From: Candidatus Aenigmatarchaeota archaeon
Lineage (GTDB): Archaea > Aenigmatarchaeota > Aenigmatarchaeia > QMZP01
Reading direction: 5' to 3'
DNA length: 46,852 nt
Assembly (NCBI GenBank): GCA_026397335.1
Contig: JAPLVB010000006.1
Location: 1 to 46,852 of the forward strand
Shown here: positions 37,424 through 46,735 of the stretch, one piece after another
Position numbering within the stretch: the stretch's first letter is position 1
Layout of the letters: each line of letters begins with the position of its first letter
Notes under the pieces: model-generated
Told to the model about the DNA's origin: nothing
The model's input: only the letters and a program-made list of their open reading frames with translations
Database searches by the model: none
Position numbers and translations under genes: made by a program

Positions 37424-37449
37424 GAAGGCGGAACATAAAATCCGCCTTC
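37424..37449. repeat. Palindromic element overlapping the stop codon of the coiled-coil gene
   Basis: GAAGGCGGA-ACATAAAA-TCCGCCTTC. Confidence 0.75.
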
Positions 37450-37933
37450 ATTCTAATATCAGCGGCTGGGAAGCCTTCATTATCTTTATGCTGTCCTCTA
37501 TCTCCTGGATTTTTTCTATCAGAGGATCTATGTCAAACCCCTTGAAGTTGGTTTCGAGCCACTGGCTCTTGAGCTTCAGGCTCTCTATATCCTTGGTCAG
37601 GGATTTCATGTTCATCCTTTTCATCTCCTCCTCCAAGGATATTATCCTGCCTATGTCCTCTTTCAGGAATTTCACTTCGGCTTCCATCCTGTCAACCGCG
37701 TGCCTGTTCTTCTCCAGGTTCTCCTTCACCTCTTTGCTGAGGTTCTGGAATTCCCTGTAGAAATCGTTTTCCAGCGTCTGGATATTGGTCTGTGAAAGTG
37801 TTGAACGCTTGAGATTCTCGATTTCTATCTGCATGTCCCTTATTTCTCTGAGAATAGCAAGCTCCTTTTCGCTGGGTCTAAGATTTTCCTTGGGGGTTTG
37901 TTTTTTGGGAGCTGGAGGGATTTTCCTAGCCAT
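37448..37933 (-). CDS. Coiled-coil protein
   Basis: LKRSTLSQTNIQTLENDFYREFQNLSKEVKENLEKNRHAVDRMEAEVKFLKEDIGR. Confidence 0.65.
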   Translation of the reverse strand: MARKIPPAPKKQTPKENLRPSEKELAILREIRDMQIEIENLKRSTLSQTNIQTLENDFYREFQNLSKEVKENLEKNRHAVDRMEAEVKFLKEDIGRIISLEEEMKRMNMKSLTKDIESLKLKSQWLETNFKGFDIDPLIEKIQEIEDSIKIMKASQPLILE

Positions 37934-37979
37934 GAATATAATATGGGGAAACCCATTAAAATAATCTGGTGATCCAGCT

Positions 37980-38450
37980 TCAAAATTCCTGTGTCAGAAT
38001 GAATGTACTGCAAACCCCGTTATGAATTTTTATCTCCGTGGGTGTGCCTGCCAGATTTTCGGTTATGTTGGCCTCTATTACAGCAGACTGCCCTGGCTTG
38101 AGAGGGTTGTCCGGGGTTATCCCGTTCTTTGCAGGGAAGAACTTGTACCCCGCACCTTGGATATAAATCTGGAAGGAGAAGCTGTGCAGGTTTATCTGAC
38201 CTGTGTTCATTATTTTGGCTTTTAGCCACTCACTGGACCCTGAGAAATCCCAGTCCACCCCTGAATTGCCGAATGAGGAATCAAAATCATATGCTGTGCT
38301 CTGGCATGTAATCTGGTTGTCCGCATTTCCTCCTGTATTATTCACTTGCCTGCCCGCAAAGTTTATTGCCCAGGGTCCCACAAGCCCTGCTATCACGACT
38401 ATTAACCCTATCACGATTATTGTTGACAGCAGGACTGATACAGCTTTCAT
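37980..38450 (-). CDS. Archaeal type IV pilin-like protein
   Basis: MKAVSVLLSTIIVIGLIVVIAGLVGPWA: archaeal pilin N-terminal signature. Confidence 0.65.
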   Translation of the reverse strand: MKAVSVLLSTIIVIGLIVVIAGLVGPWAINFAGRQVNNTGGNADNQITCQSTAYDFDSSFGNSGVDWDFSGSSEWLKAKIMNTGQINLHSFSFQIYIQGAGYKFFPAKNGITPDNPLKPGQSAVIEANITENLAGTPTEIKIHNGVCSTFILTQEF

Positions 38451-39160
38451 GCCTGACTCCCTTCTATTGTAAGGAAATCTGCTCCTGATTCCAAGGTAAA
38501 GTTGAGGAAATAGTTCGCATAGCTCGAGCTCATGTATGCGGAAACTGTTGCATATGGCAAATCTGTCCCGGATTCCTCCATGACTGAATAACCTGTTCCT
38601 GATTTTGAGCTGTCTGAGTTGTCAAGATTCAGCTCCAGGGACTGGAAAGGCATCCACTGGTTAAGGTCTTTCTGATATATTGCAAGCAGCAGCTGGTTTG
38701 TATTATACGCTTGGGGACTGGAGGGTGAGCCTATCTTACGGAAGTATGCTCTCACATGCTCGTTCTCAACTATGTAGGCAGGAGTTCCTTGATAATCACC
38801 CTCATATGCGCTTGTCTCTAGTTTCGAGCCTAAAACCACGTTCCCGAAGCCTGTACTAGTTCTTGGGGAAGTAATCATGGTTTCAGAGTCAAAATCCCAG
38901 TAGAGTTTGTCTGAACTGCCATTCAGGGTGAGGGTGCCTATGTCAAACCTGAGATTAACAGTCCTTTTTGAGCCATTCCCCTCAGAAGCCACATCCTCCA
39001 CTATCTTGTCCATTTCGGAAAAGACGCCCTTCATCTTCTCCACAGCCGCAGCATGCTGCATCCTCAAAACCACAGGCATGCCCGCATTATAGACTATCAC
39101 GGTCACTGCAAGCGTCAGGCCTATAAAAATGACTGCTGATATAAGGGCGATGGCTTTCAT
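38447..39160 (-). CDS. Pilin-like/extracytoplasmic protein
   Basis: MKAIALISAVIFIGLTLAVTVIVYNAGMPVV; overlaps the downstream pilin ORF by 4 nt. Confidence 0.6.
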   Translation of the reverse strand: MKAIALISAVIFIGLTLAVTVIVYNAGMPVVLRMQHAAAVEKMKGVFSEMDKIVEDVASEGNGSKRTVNLRFDIGTLTLNGSSDKLYWDFDSETMITSPRTSTGFGNVVLGSKLETSAYEGDYQGTPAYIVENEHVRAYFRKIGSPSSPQAYNTNQLLLAIYQKDLNQWMPFQSLELNLDNSDSSKSGTGYSVMEESGTDLPYATVSAYMSSSYANYFLNFTLESGADFLTIEGSQA

Positions 39161-39280
39161 GAATATTATGTTGGTTATCTTGGTTAATATGAATATACTC
39201 TCACCAAATTAAGAAAGAGCGACTTGTCACCTTCACTCAAGATTTAAACCAATTATTTATTATAAGTATGAAAAATATAG

Positions 39281-40240
39281 GTGTGCTTTGACATGAAAAT
39301 CTCAAGATTTTTCCCCTTAGTCGGAATAGCTATTTTTGCCTACTTGTTACTGAATATTGACATTGGGAAAATGCTGCAAATACTTTCAAGAGCGAATATC
39401 GGTTTGATTCTAACAATGATAACCCTTACCACTGTTACTGTTTTGCTAAAAGCCTACAAATGGGAAGTGCTTGTCCATCTGTATGACAGGAGCTATCCAC
39501 TTAAGGATTCTGCAAAGGCATGGACTATGGGATTTTCCTTAAGCTTGGTAACACCAGGGAGGCTTGGTGACTTGTCAAGGGCTTATTATGTCAAGGATAG
39601 GATAGGAATGGGCAAAGGCTTGACAACCGTCATAATCGATAGGGTCATAGATATAGCGATACTTTTTAGCCTCGCCATATTGGGATTCCTGAGCTTTGTG
39701 ACATTTTTCACAGAATATTCCAACTTATTTTTGACGGTTTCCGTATTGTTTGTTATTTTCATTCTGGCTGTCGTCGTTTTTACAAAAAAGAAATTAATGA
39801 AAATGATTTTCAAACCGGTCTTCTATAAGATTGCCCCGAAGAAACACAGGTCAACTATTAAAATGACTTTTGATGAATTTTATACAGGGCTTGACTCTGT
39901 CAAAAAGGGGAAAAGGAATGTGATCCTGTCAATTATGATAGGCGTTCTGGTTTGGATTATATCCATAATCCAATATTACCTGCTGGCGATGGCTATAAGT
40001 CTTAGCGTTCCTTTCCTGTTTTTACTTTCTATTATGCCCATAATCTCCCTCCTTGACATGCTTCCTATATCCTTTTCTGGAATAGGAACGAGGGACGCTG
40101 CCATGATATTGTTTTTCTCCTTCATTTCCATAGGTAAGGAGTATGCGATTTCCCTTTCGCTTCTGATCCTGCTCTTTGGATACTTTATGATAGGTCTTGT
40201 AGGAGCGGCCTTCCTGCTGAGGGGAGGAAGAAGTAAATGA
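39281..40240 (+). CDS. Lysylphosphatidylglycerol synthase TM region/UPF0104-like (flippase-like) membrane protein
   Basis: Multiple TMs; WTMGFSLSLVTPGRLGDLSRAYYVKDR ... DMLPISFSGIGTRDAAMILFF. Confidence 0.82.
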   Translation: MCFDMKISRFFPLVGIAIFAYLLLNIDIGKMLQILSRANIGLILTMITLTTVTVLLKAYKWEVLVHLYDRSYPLKDSAKAWTMGFSLSLVTPGRLGDLSRAYYVKDRIGMGKGLTTVIIDRVIDIAILFSLAILGFLSFVTFFTEYSNLFLTVSVLFVIFILAVVVFTKKKLMKMIFKPVFYKIAPKKHRSTIKMTFDEFYTGLDSVKKGKRNVILSIMIGVLVWIISIIQYYLLAMAISLSVPFLFLLSIMPIISLLDMLPISFSGIGTRDAAMILFFSFISIGKEYAISLSLLILLFGYFMIGLVGAAFLLRGGRSK

Positions 40241-40257
40241 TTAATAATTAAAAGCAG

Positions 40258-41181
40258 ATGACCAATAAGTCAAAAGGTGAAATATTGAAAATATCGGTTA
40301 TTATACCCACACTGAACGAGGAGTCCACGATTGCTAGGGTAATAAGGGACTTCAAGAAAAACAGGAAGGTCTCTGAAATAATTGTTTATGACGGGAACTC
40401 ATCAGACAAAACAAGGGAACTTGCAAGGAAAGCTGGCGCAAAGGTATACGTTCAGGATGGAAAGGGAAAGGGGCTCGCCATAAGGGAGATATTCGAAAGG
40501 ATAGACACAGACATCTATGTTCTTGTTGACGGGGATGACACATATCCGGCTGAAAGGCTGGACGACCTTCTGAAACCGGTTTTGGAAAAGAAAGCGGATA
40601 TGGTAATAGGTACTAGGATAAACAAAATGAGCGAGAAGGGCTCCTTGACAAGGCTCCACAGGTTCGGGAACAGGACAATATCCAAGACCATTGGGTTTTG
40701 CTTCGGGAACAAACTGAATGATGTGCTTTCAGGCTATAGGGTTATAAACAGGAAGCTGGTAAAGAACATTGCCCTTACCTCAAGCGGATTCGAAATCGAG
40801 ACGGAGCTTACGATAAAGAGCCTCATAGGAAACTACAGGCTTAAGGAAATGCCAATCAAATACAGGAAACGCCGAGGAGAAAGTAAAAGCAAGCTGAGCT
40901 CCTTTGGGGACGGGTATCTCATCTTTTACACCATCTTTTCCATGTTCAAGGATTACAGGCCGCTTCTCTTCTTTTCCATATTGTCAATGGTGTTTGGTTT
41001 GATGGGCATCTTTTGGGGTTACGTTGTCCTGGATGAATGGTTCAGGACAGGCCTTATAACAAAGATTCCGACAGTAGTATTGTCCGCCTTGATGGTTTTT
41101 TTGAGCGTTCAATTGTTCACGATAGGAATAATACTCGATGCCATAAACAAAGGATATAGAAGGGTCAAAAACGTATTGTAA
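40258..41181 (+). CDS. Glycosyltransferase family 2 with C-terminal TMs (dolichyl-phosphate-type)
   Basis: ISVIIPTLNEESTIARVIRDF, VDGDDTYPAE, MPIKYRKRRGESKSKLSSFGDG, TM pair at C-terminus. Confidence 0.88.
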   Translation: MTNKSKGEILKISVIIPTLNEESTIARVIRDFKKNRKVSEIIVYDGNSSDKTRELARKAGAKVYVQDGKGKGLAIREIFERIDTDIYVLVDGDDTYPAERLDDLLKPVLEKKADMVIGTRINKMSEKGSLTRLHRFGNRTISKTIGFCFGNKLNDVLSGYRVINRKLVKNIALTSSGFEIETELTIKSLIGNYRLKEMPIKYRKRRGESKSKLSSFGDGYLIFYTIFSMFKDYRPLLFFSILSMVFGLMGIFWGYVVLDEWFRTGLITKIPTVVLSALMVFLSVQLFTIGIILDAINKGYRRVKNVL

Positions 41182-41228
41182 TTTAATCTGGAGCAACCAA
41201 ATAAACTGCATAACGGTGCTTCAGAGCT

Positions 41229-41298
41229 GTGAGTCGACCTTAGAAAGAAGTTGCGAAACAACTTCAATCCATCGTATGCTTTTATTTAGTTGACTCAC
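41229..41298. repeat. Nested palindromic element between convergent GT2 and radical SAM genes
   Basis: Outer GTGAGTCGAC/GTTGACTCAC (one mismatch); inner GAAGTTG-CGAAA-CAACTTC (41247-41265). Confidence 0.8.
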
Positions 41299-41306
41299 AT
41301 TAAAAA

Positions 41307-42527
41307 TCATTCTGACCGTAAACGCTGCGTATACATTATTGCCTTAAACCCGCGAAGCATAATCTTGATCTGCTCCACATTCCGTATCTTCAGAATTTGC
41401 TTTATAACATATTTTGGCCTGAAGTAGAATTCATTATGCGCCTTCTTATACATCTCCTCAACCTCTTCCGGCGTTGCTGTACCTGGATACGTATATAACA
41501 TTTTGCCAATGAAGAAACATGTCACATGTATGCCTTGTTTCTTTGTTAATCTGACTGCTTTTCTTACCATGTCGAGAGTTATCCCTTTTGGAATGCTGTT
41601 CAAAATGCCTTGATTGCCGCTTTCCACTCCGTAAGCTATGTATTCGCAACCGGCTTTCTTCATTTTTTTCAGAAGAGATTCAGTTATTTTGTCTACTCTT
41701 ATGCCGTTGGAGAATCTTATGTGAACTTTGATTCCCCTTTCCGAAATGAGATCAAGTATCCTTTCTGCGCGCTTTAGGTCAAAGTTAAAGCAGTCGTCAT
41801 AAACGTCTATTTCCTTTACATGATATTTTGCCACCAATTCTTCTATTTCTGCAACAACGTTTCCCGGGCTTCTTGGCCTGAACCCATGACCGAATATTGA
41901 TTTGTTGCAGTAATAGCAGTTGAATGGGCATCCCCTGCTTGTAAATATTGGAGACCATGGACGGTATTTTGTTGCTGTTGAGACATAGGGCAGATCGACG
42001 CCGTTATTTTTAAGCATGTGCCTTGCAGGAAAAGGAATTTTATCAGGATTGCAGAGTTCCCTCGGTTGATTCCTGTACATCTTGTTTCCCTTCCTGTAAG
42101 CAATTCCTTTTATGTCTCCGAACGGCTTGCCTTTCGCAATTTCCAGCATTGTGTATTCGCCCTCTCCCAAGATAACGGCATCATATCCGGCCTTTAGGAA
42201 TACTTCAGGGTATCCTGTGGCATGCGGACCTCCAGCAACCTTTATTGCTTTTTTGGGAAGATTTTTCAGGAGTTCGATTGCGTATCCATGGGCGGGGGTC
42301 ATCAAGCTTATTCCCACAATATCAAATTCTTCTCCGATAATTCCGGCAACCTCTTTTGGACTTAAATTATCGGCATTTGCATCTATTATCTCAACACCCA
42401 GCCCCTCCTTTTCCAGCACCGCAGCTATATAAGCCAGGCCTATTGGCGGGTTGACCATCCAGGCTCCGGTGTCCCTTGCACGCCTATAATTTGGCTGGAC
42501 TAAAGCTGTTCTGTGCATTAACATCAC
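41307..42527 (-). CDS. B12-binding domain/radical SAM protein (C-terminal barrel appears shortened)
   Basis: N-terminal cobalamin-type domain (GISLMTPAHG.., VAGGPHATGYPEVFL), CPFNCYYC cluster motif. Confidence 0.85.
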   Translation of the reverse strand: MMLMHRTALVQPNYRRARDTGAWMVNPPIGLAYIAAVLEKEGLGVEIIDANADNLSPKEVAGIIGEEFDIVGISLMTPAHGYAIELLKNLPKKAIKVAGGPHATGYPEVFLKAGYDAVILGEGEYTMLEIAKGKPFGDIKGIAYRKGNKMYRNQPRELCNPDKIPFPARHMLKNNGVDLPYVSTATKYRPWSPIFTSRGCPFNCYYCNKSIFGHGFRPRSPGNVVAEIEELVAKYHVKEIDVYDDCFNFDLKRAERILDLISERGIKVHIRFSNGIRVDKITESLLKKMKKAGCEYIAYGVESGNQGILNSIPKGITLDMVRKAVRLTKKQGIHVTCFFIGKMLYTYPGTATPEEVEEMYKKAHNEFYFRPKYVIKQILKIRNVEQIKIMLRGFKAIMYTQRLRSE

Positions 42528-43909
42528 TTGCTGAAAATGTAAGGGATTACGTATCTTGCGGTTCTAGCCAGCCTGGGCCATTCTCTCGGCCTGACGAGCA
42601 TCCTCATGATATAATTGGAGCTCATGTTCGTCTGCTTCAACGCCCACTTGTTCCATCTAACTATATCCTCATGGGACATGCCGGGATAATCTGCATAACC
42701 GTCCTTGAGCCAGCCGTTCTTCTCCAGAAGGCTGTAGAAAGGCGTTCCCGGATAGGGCTTGGGTACAGTGAACTGGTATGAATGGACCTTGAGCTTCCTT
42801 GCCCAAGAGACTGTATTCTTTATCGTCTCTTCCGTTTCTCCAGGCAGCCCTACTATAAAATCCGCATGTATCATCAGGTTCAATTCGTTTGCTGCTTTTG
42901 TGAAATCTTCCATGGTTTTTACAGTTGTTCCTTTGACTATGCTTTTGAGAATCCCGGGGTCCGATGACTCATAGCCCACATGCATTATCCTGCACCCGGC
43001 TTTTTTCATCATACTCAGGGTGCCATAATCCATCGAGGCGTCCGCCCTTGCATAGCAGGACCATGTCACTTTTAACCCGCTTTTTAGTATCGCCTCCGAA
43101 AGCTCTTTTGCTCTCCATGCGGGGAGGGTGTCATCCTGTATGAAAATCTCCCTTACCCAAGGCAACTCCTTTCTGATGAATTTTATTTCATCTATCACGT
43201 TTTCTATGGAACGCGTTCTGTACTGGGAATTCTTGCATATTGTAAAGGGCCATAGGCAAAATGTGCATTTCCCCCACGCACAGCCCCTGCCCGTGAATAT
43301 GTCAATAAACGGATGCAAATGGGCTGCCTGGTGATATTTTCTCAAGTCTATGTGCCTTCTGTAAACGTCCGATACAAAGGGGAACTCATCCAGCCTGTCC
43401 TTTGGCACGCTAGTATCCCCTCCGTTGTGCCTTATTTTTCCTGAATCATCTTTCCATACGAGACCGTGAATCTTTTCCGCCGGTTTTCCATCTGCCAGGT
43501 CAAGCACGGGAAAATCAAACTCCCCGTCAACAAGCATGCTCACTTTCCCTGATTTCTTCAGTATGGACTCGGGCTCTATGGAACACCACGGCCCAACAAG
43601 AACTACCTCACTGCCCGCCTCCTTTATCATGTTCGCTACTTCCAGGTCGTTCTCCATGCTTGTCGTGGTTACGTAAACAGCCGTTAATTCCGGTTTGAAC
43701 TCCTTTATGGTTTGGAATGTCCTTTCCTTGCTCAGCTTCTCGATGCCTGCGTCAAGGAGTCTGACATCATGGCCATGCTTCTCCAGCCAGCCGGTGGCAT
43801 AGGCCAGCCATATTGGAAGCCACTCGCTTCCCGCTATGCTGAAAGCTTCCCATCTCGCGTTTCTCATGAAGCCCCGCAGATATGGAGGATTGAGCATTAG
43901 CACTCTCAT
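42524..43909 (-). CDS. B12-binding domain/radical SAM protein
   Basis: GRGCAWGKCTFC motif, IVGLPGETEETIKNTV, PYPGTPFY; 4-nt overlap with the downstream gene. Confidence 0.85.
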   Translation of the reverse strand: MRVLMLNPPYLRGFMRNARWEAFSIAGSEWLPIWLAYATGWLEKHGHDVRLLDAGIEKLSKERTFQTIKEFKPELTAVYVTTTSMENDLEVANMIKEAGSEVVLVGPWCSIEPESILKKSGKVSMLVDGEFDFPVLDLADGKPAEKIHGLVWKDDSGKIRHNGGDTSVPKDRLDEFPFVSDVYRRHIDLRKYHQAAHLHPFIDIFTGRGCAWGKCTFCLWPFTICKNSQYRTRSIENVIDEIKFIRKELPWVREIFIQDDTLPAWRAKELSEAILKSGLKVTWSCYARADASMDYGTLSMMKKAGCRIMHVGYESSDPGILKSIVKGTTVKTMEDFTKAANELNLMIHADFIVGLPGETEETIKNTVSWARKLKVHSYQFTVPKPYPGTPFYSLLEKNGWLKDGYADYPGMSHEDIVRWNKWALKQTNMSSNYIMRMLVRPREWPRLARTARYVIPYIFSK

Positions 43910-43947
43910 AAATTCACCATAATAAAATGTAAATGCTACTTAAACAT

Positions 43948-45069
43948 TTATTTTGTCTTCTTGTACCTGCTTGTGTTTTTTGCGAACGGGTAGGAGAGAA
44001 TGGCGTAAAGAAGTATGAGGTTTATTATGAACAGTATTTTTATTTTCGAAAATATTCCGGATTTTCCGCCCCCATTAACAGGGTTCATAAGGATTGTTAT
44101 TAAAGAAATCGTGACCAGAAACACCACCAGAAAAGGATTGTAAAAAAGGTAAAGGAGGGAGAGCAAGACAAAGATGGGTAAAAGAAGCGGGATAAAAATC
44201 GTCTGGAGAACCTTGGTCGGGTATATAATTCTCCAGAACCGGTTTTTTCCGGTATATGGAAGGAACCTTAAGGTTTCCCTTATGTTTGCGCTGGCCTTCC
44301 TAGACTTGTGCTTTACCATTTCCGAGAAGGTGGAAGGGTTGCGCCTTTCCAAAGCAGTTGCCTTGTCTGTGTATATGACCTTGTAATTTTTGGAGAGGAC
44401 CTTGAACGTGGAGAACAGGTCATCCGCTATAACGTCTTCCTCGAATTTTGGAATGAGCTTCCTTCTGAAGGCGTAGGAAGCTGCAATCATGGTGGAGGAA
44501 GAAAAGAACCTGCTTTCCAGGAGCCGGAGGCGGTTGTTGGTTTCCCAGAAATCCATTTCCTCCCTGGTGGATTTTGTGGGTTTTGTGTACGCGCCCACCG
44601 CGCCTGTTTCCGGATCATTGAGTATTTTGTTGAATTCCTTCAGGGTGTTGCTGCTTATGATGGAATCCGCATCTGTTATCATCACATAATCCGTCTTCAG
44701 CTTCGGGAGGACGGAATTTATGTCGTTTATCTTTCCCCCTCGCCTAGACACAAAAAGCCTCACTCCTTTGCTGTGCCTTATCTCCTCTATTGTCCCGTCT
44801 TTGGATCCCCCGTCCACAAAAATTATCCGGAACTTGGCTTTCGGGTATTCCAGCTTTCTGAGGTTCTCTATCTTGGCCTTGACTTGGCCTTTCTCATTGA
44901 AAGTGGGAACCAGTATGGAAAAGGTTCCTGTCCTGTTTGAGCTGGCCTTGAGTGGCATCTCCGGCTTTCTTGCCAGGAATATGGGGTAGCCCAGATAGCA
45001 CCACCATATTACCAGGAAGCCAATGATATAGAAGGGCAGAAGAATCATATTCAAGCTTTGAAAGCGCAA
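43948..45069 (-). CDS. Membrane glycosyltransferase family 2
   Basis: FSILVPTFNEKGQVKAKIENL, VDGGSKDGT, ITDADS, C-terminal TMs. Confidence 0.87.
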   Translation of the reverse strand: MRFQSLNMILLPFYIIGFLVIWWCYLGYPIFLARKPEMPLKASSNRTGTFSILVPTFNEKGQVKAKIENLRKLEYPKAKFRIIFVDGGSKDGTIEEIRHSKGVRLFVSRRGGKINDINSVLPKLKTDYVMITDADSIISSNTLKEFNKILNDPETGAVGAYTKPTKSTREEMDFWETNNRLRLLESRFFSSSTMIAASYAFRRKLIPKFEEDVIADDLFSTFKVLSKNYKVIYTDKATALERRNPSTFSEMVKHKSRKASANIRETLRFLPYTGKNRFWRIIYPTKVLQTIFIPLLLPIFVLLSLLYLFYNPFLVVFLVTISLITILMNPVNGGGKSGIFSKIKILFIINLILLYAILSYPFAKNTSRYKKTK

Positions 45070-45128
45070 TTAATAAATTTGTAACCCGCAACCAGCCTAT
45101 TTATACCTATATGCGGATAATTTGAATT

Positions 45129-46058
45129 ATGCTGAGAGATAGGAAAATCCTCATAACAGGAGGCGCAGGGTTCATAGGTTCTCATCTTGTTAACAGGCTG
45201 GAAGACAGTAACAGACTGATAATACTTGACAATCTGAGGACAGGGAAAATTGGAAGTATAGAGCATCTTGGAAGGGCCATAGAATTTCATAAGATAGACC
45301 TGCTTAAGGATGATATATCGGAATTTTTCAGGGGAGTGAAATATGTATTCCATCTTGCTGCAGACGCTGACGTCAAAACAGACCTAAGCAGTTTTAATAA
45401 CAGCTTTGACCAGAACTTCACGGTCACAAGAAAGGTCGCTGAGGAATCAAGAAAGGCTGGAGTAAAAAACTTCTGCTTCGCATCGAGCTCGGCTGTTTAT
45501 GGAGAGGCTAAGGCTATACCCACTCCCGAAAGCTACGGCCCCCTGAAACCTATATCCATTTACGGGGCATCCAAGCTTGCATGCGAGGCTTTGCTGTCAG
45601 GCTACTCGCACTACTTTGGCATCAATTGCCTTGTCTTAAGGCTGGCCAATGTAATAGGTAATGGATGCCACGGCATTGTGCCGGATTTTGTGGCCAAGCT
45701 CAGGAAAAACAGCTCCGAACTGGAAATCCTGGGTGATGGAAAACAGAAGAAATCGTACATCTATATAGAAGACTGCATTGATGCAATGCTTTTCCTCATG
45801 GAAAAATATTCAAAGCCTTTTGACATCTTCAACCTCGGATCAGAGGATGACATAATCGTTAAAAGAATAGCTGAAATTGTTTCACAGGAAATGGGAGTGA
45901 AACCGCGGTTCCGTTATACTGGTGGTCCAAGAGGGTGGAAAGGCGATGTTCCCCTGATGAGGCTGGACATAACCAAGATGAAGAAGCTCACGTGGAAGCC
46001 TAGGCACAGTTCGGAAGAGGCTGTGAGGAGAACAGTAAAGGATATTCTGAAACCCTAA
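45129..46058 (+). CDS. NAD-dependent epimerase/dehydratase (GalE-like)
   Basis: ILITGGAGFIGSHLVNRLE, SSSAVYGEA, YGASKLACE (YxxxK). Confidence 0.9.
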   Translation: MLRDRKILITGGAGFIGSHLVNRLEDSNRLIILDNLRTGKIGSIEHLGRAIEFHKIDLLKDDISEFFRGVKYVFHLAADADVKTDLSSFNNSFDQNFTVTRKVAEESRKAGVKNFCFASSSAVYGEAKAIPTPESYGPLKPISIYGASKLACEALLSGYSHYFGINCLVLRLANVIGNGCHGIVPDFVAKLRKNSSELEILGDGKQKKSYIYIEDCIDAMLFLMEKYSKPFDIFNLGSEDDIIVKRIAEIVSQEMGVKPRFRYTGGPRGWKGDVPLMRLDITKMKKLTWKPRHSSEEAVRRTVKDILKP

Positions 46059-46735
46059 TCCCTGCCGAAGTTCATGTGATACCAGAACTTTATAAGGGCC
46101 TTTCCCATCCTGTAGCTATCCCTGTAGACTGAGACCTTTGACCTTCCGCTCCTCTTCTCCTGCCATCTTATGGGCAGCTCGAATATTGAGCAACCTTCCC
46201 GCTTTGCCCTGACTATCAGCTCCGTGTCCCACAGGAAGCCGGAAGATATGCGTGAAAACGCCTCCTTTACAGCTTCCCTCCTGAAGGCCTTCACCCCGCA
46301 TTGGTGGTCCCTTATACCTGTGCGGAAGAGCAGCCTCACAAAAGAATTGTAGGATATGCTGAACATTTTTCGCGCAAAGGATCTTTCAGCAGAAATGCCC
46401 TTTGACCTGCTGCCAATCACCATGTTATATCTGCCCAGCAGTCCCAGCATTTTCGGGATGTCTTCCATCTCCATGGGGAAATCAGCGTCTGTGAAGAACA
46501 CCCTTTCCCCGGAAGAGGCAAAAAACGCATTCCTTACGGCCTTTCCCTTTCCCAGCCTGATGCCGGAGTGTAGATGCGTTATAATCTCCCTGCCAGCAAG
46601 TTCCTTAAGTATCCTGTCCGTGCCGTCCGTGCTCCCGTCCTCAGAGACCACTATCTCGTAAGAGCTGCAGTTTTCCTTCAGAAAGGCGTCAAGATGCTCT
46701 ATGTTCTGCCTTGACCTAGAGTCAGCTGGTTTTGC
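46055..46735 (-). CDS. Glycosyltransferase family 2, 5'-truncated
   Basis: Tracked ORF 46055..46651; the same frame continues upstream as SRSRQNIEHLDAFLKENCSSYEIVVSEDGSTDGTDRIL but lacks the expected first beta-strand/start codon. Confidence 0.7.
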   Translation of the reverse strand, partial: AKPADSRSRQNIEHLDAFLKENCSSYEIVVSEDGSTDGTDRILKELAGREIITHLHSGIRLGKGKAVRNAFFASSGERVFFTDADFPMEMEDIPKMLGLLGRYNMVIGSRSKGISAERSFARKMFSISYNSFVRLLFRTGIRDHQCGVKAFRREAVKEAFSRISSGFLWDTELIVRAKREGCSIFELPIRWQEKRSGRSKVSVYRDSYRMGKALIKFWYHMNFGRD

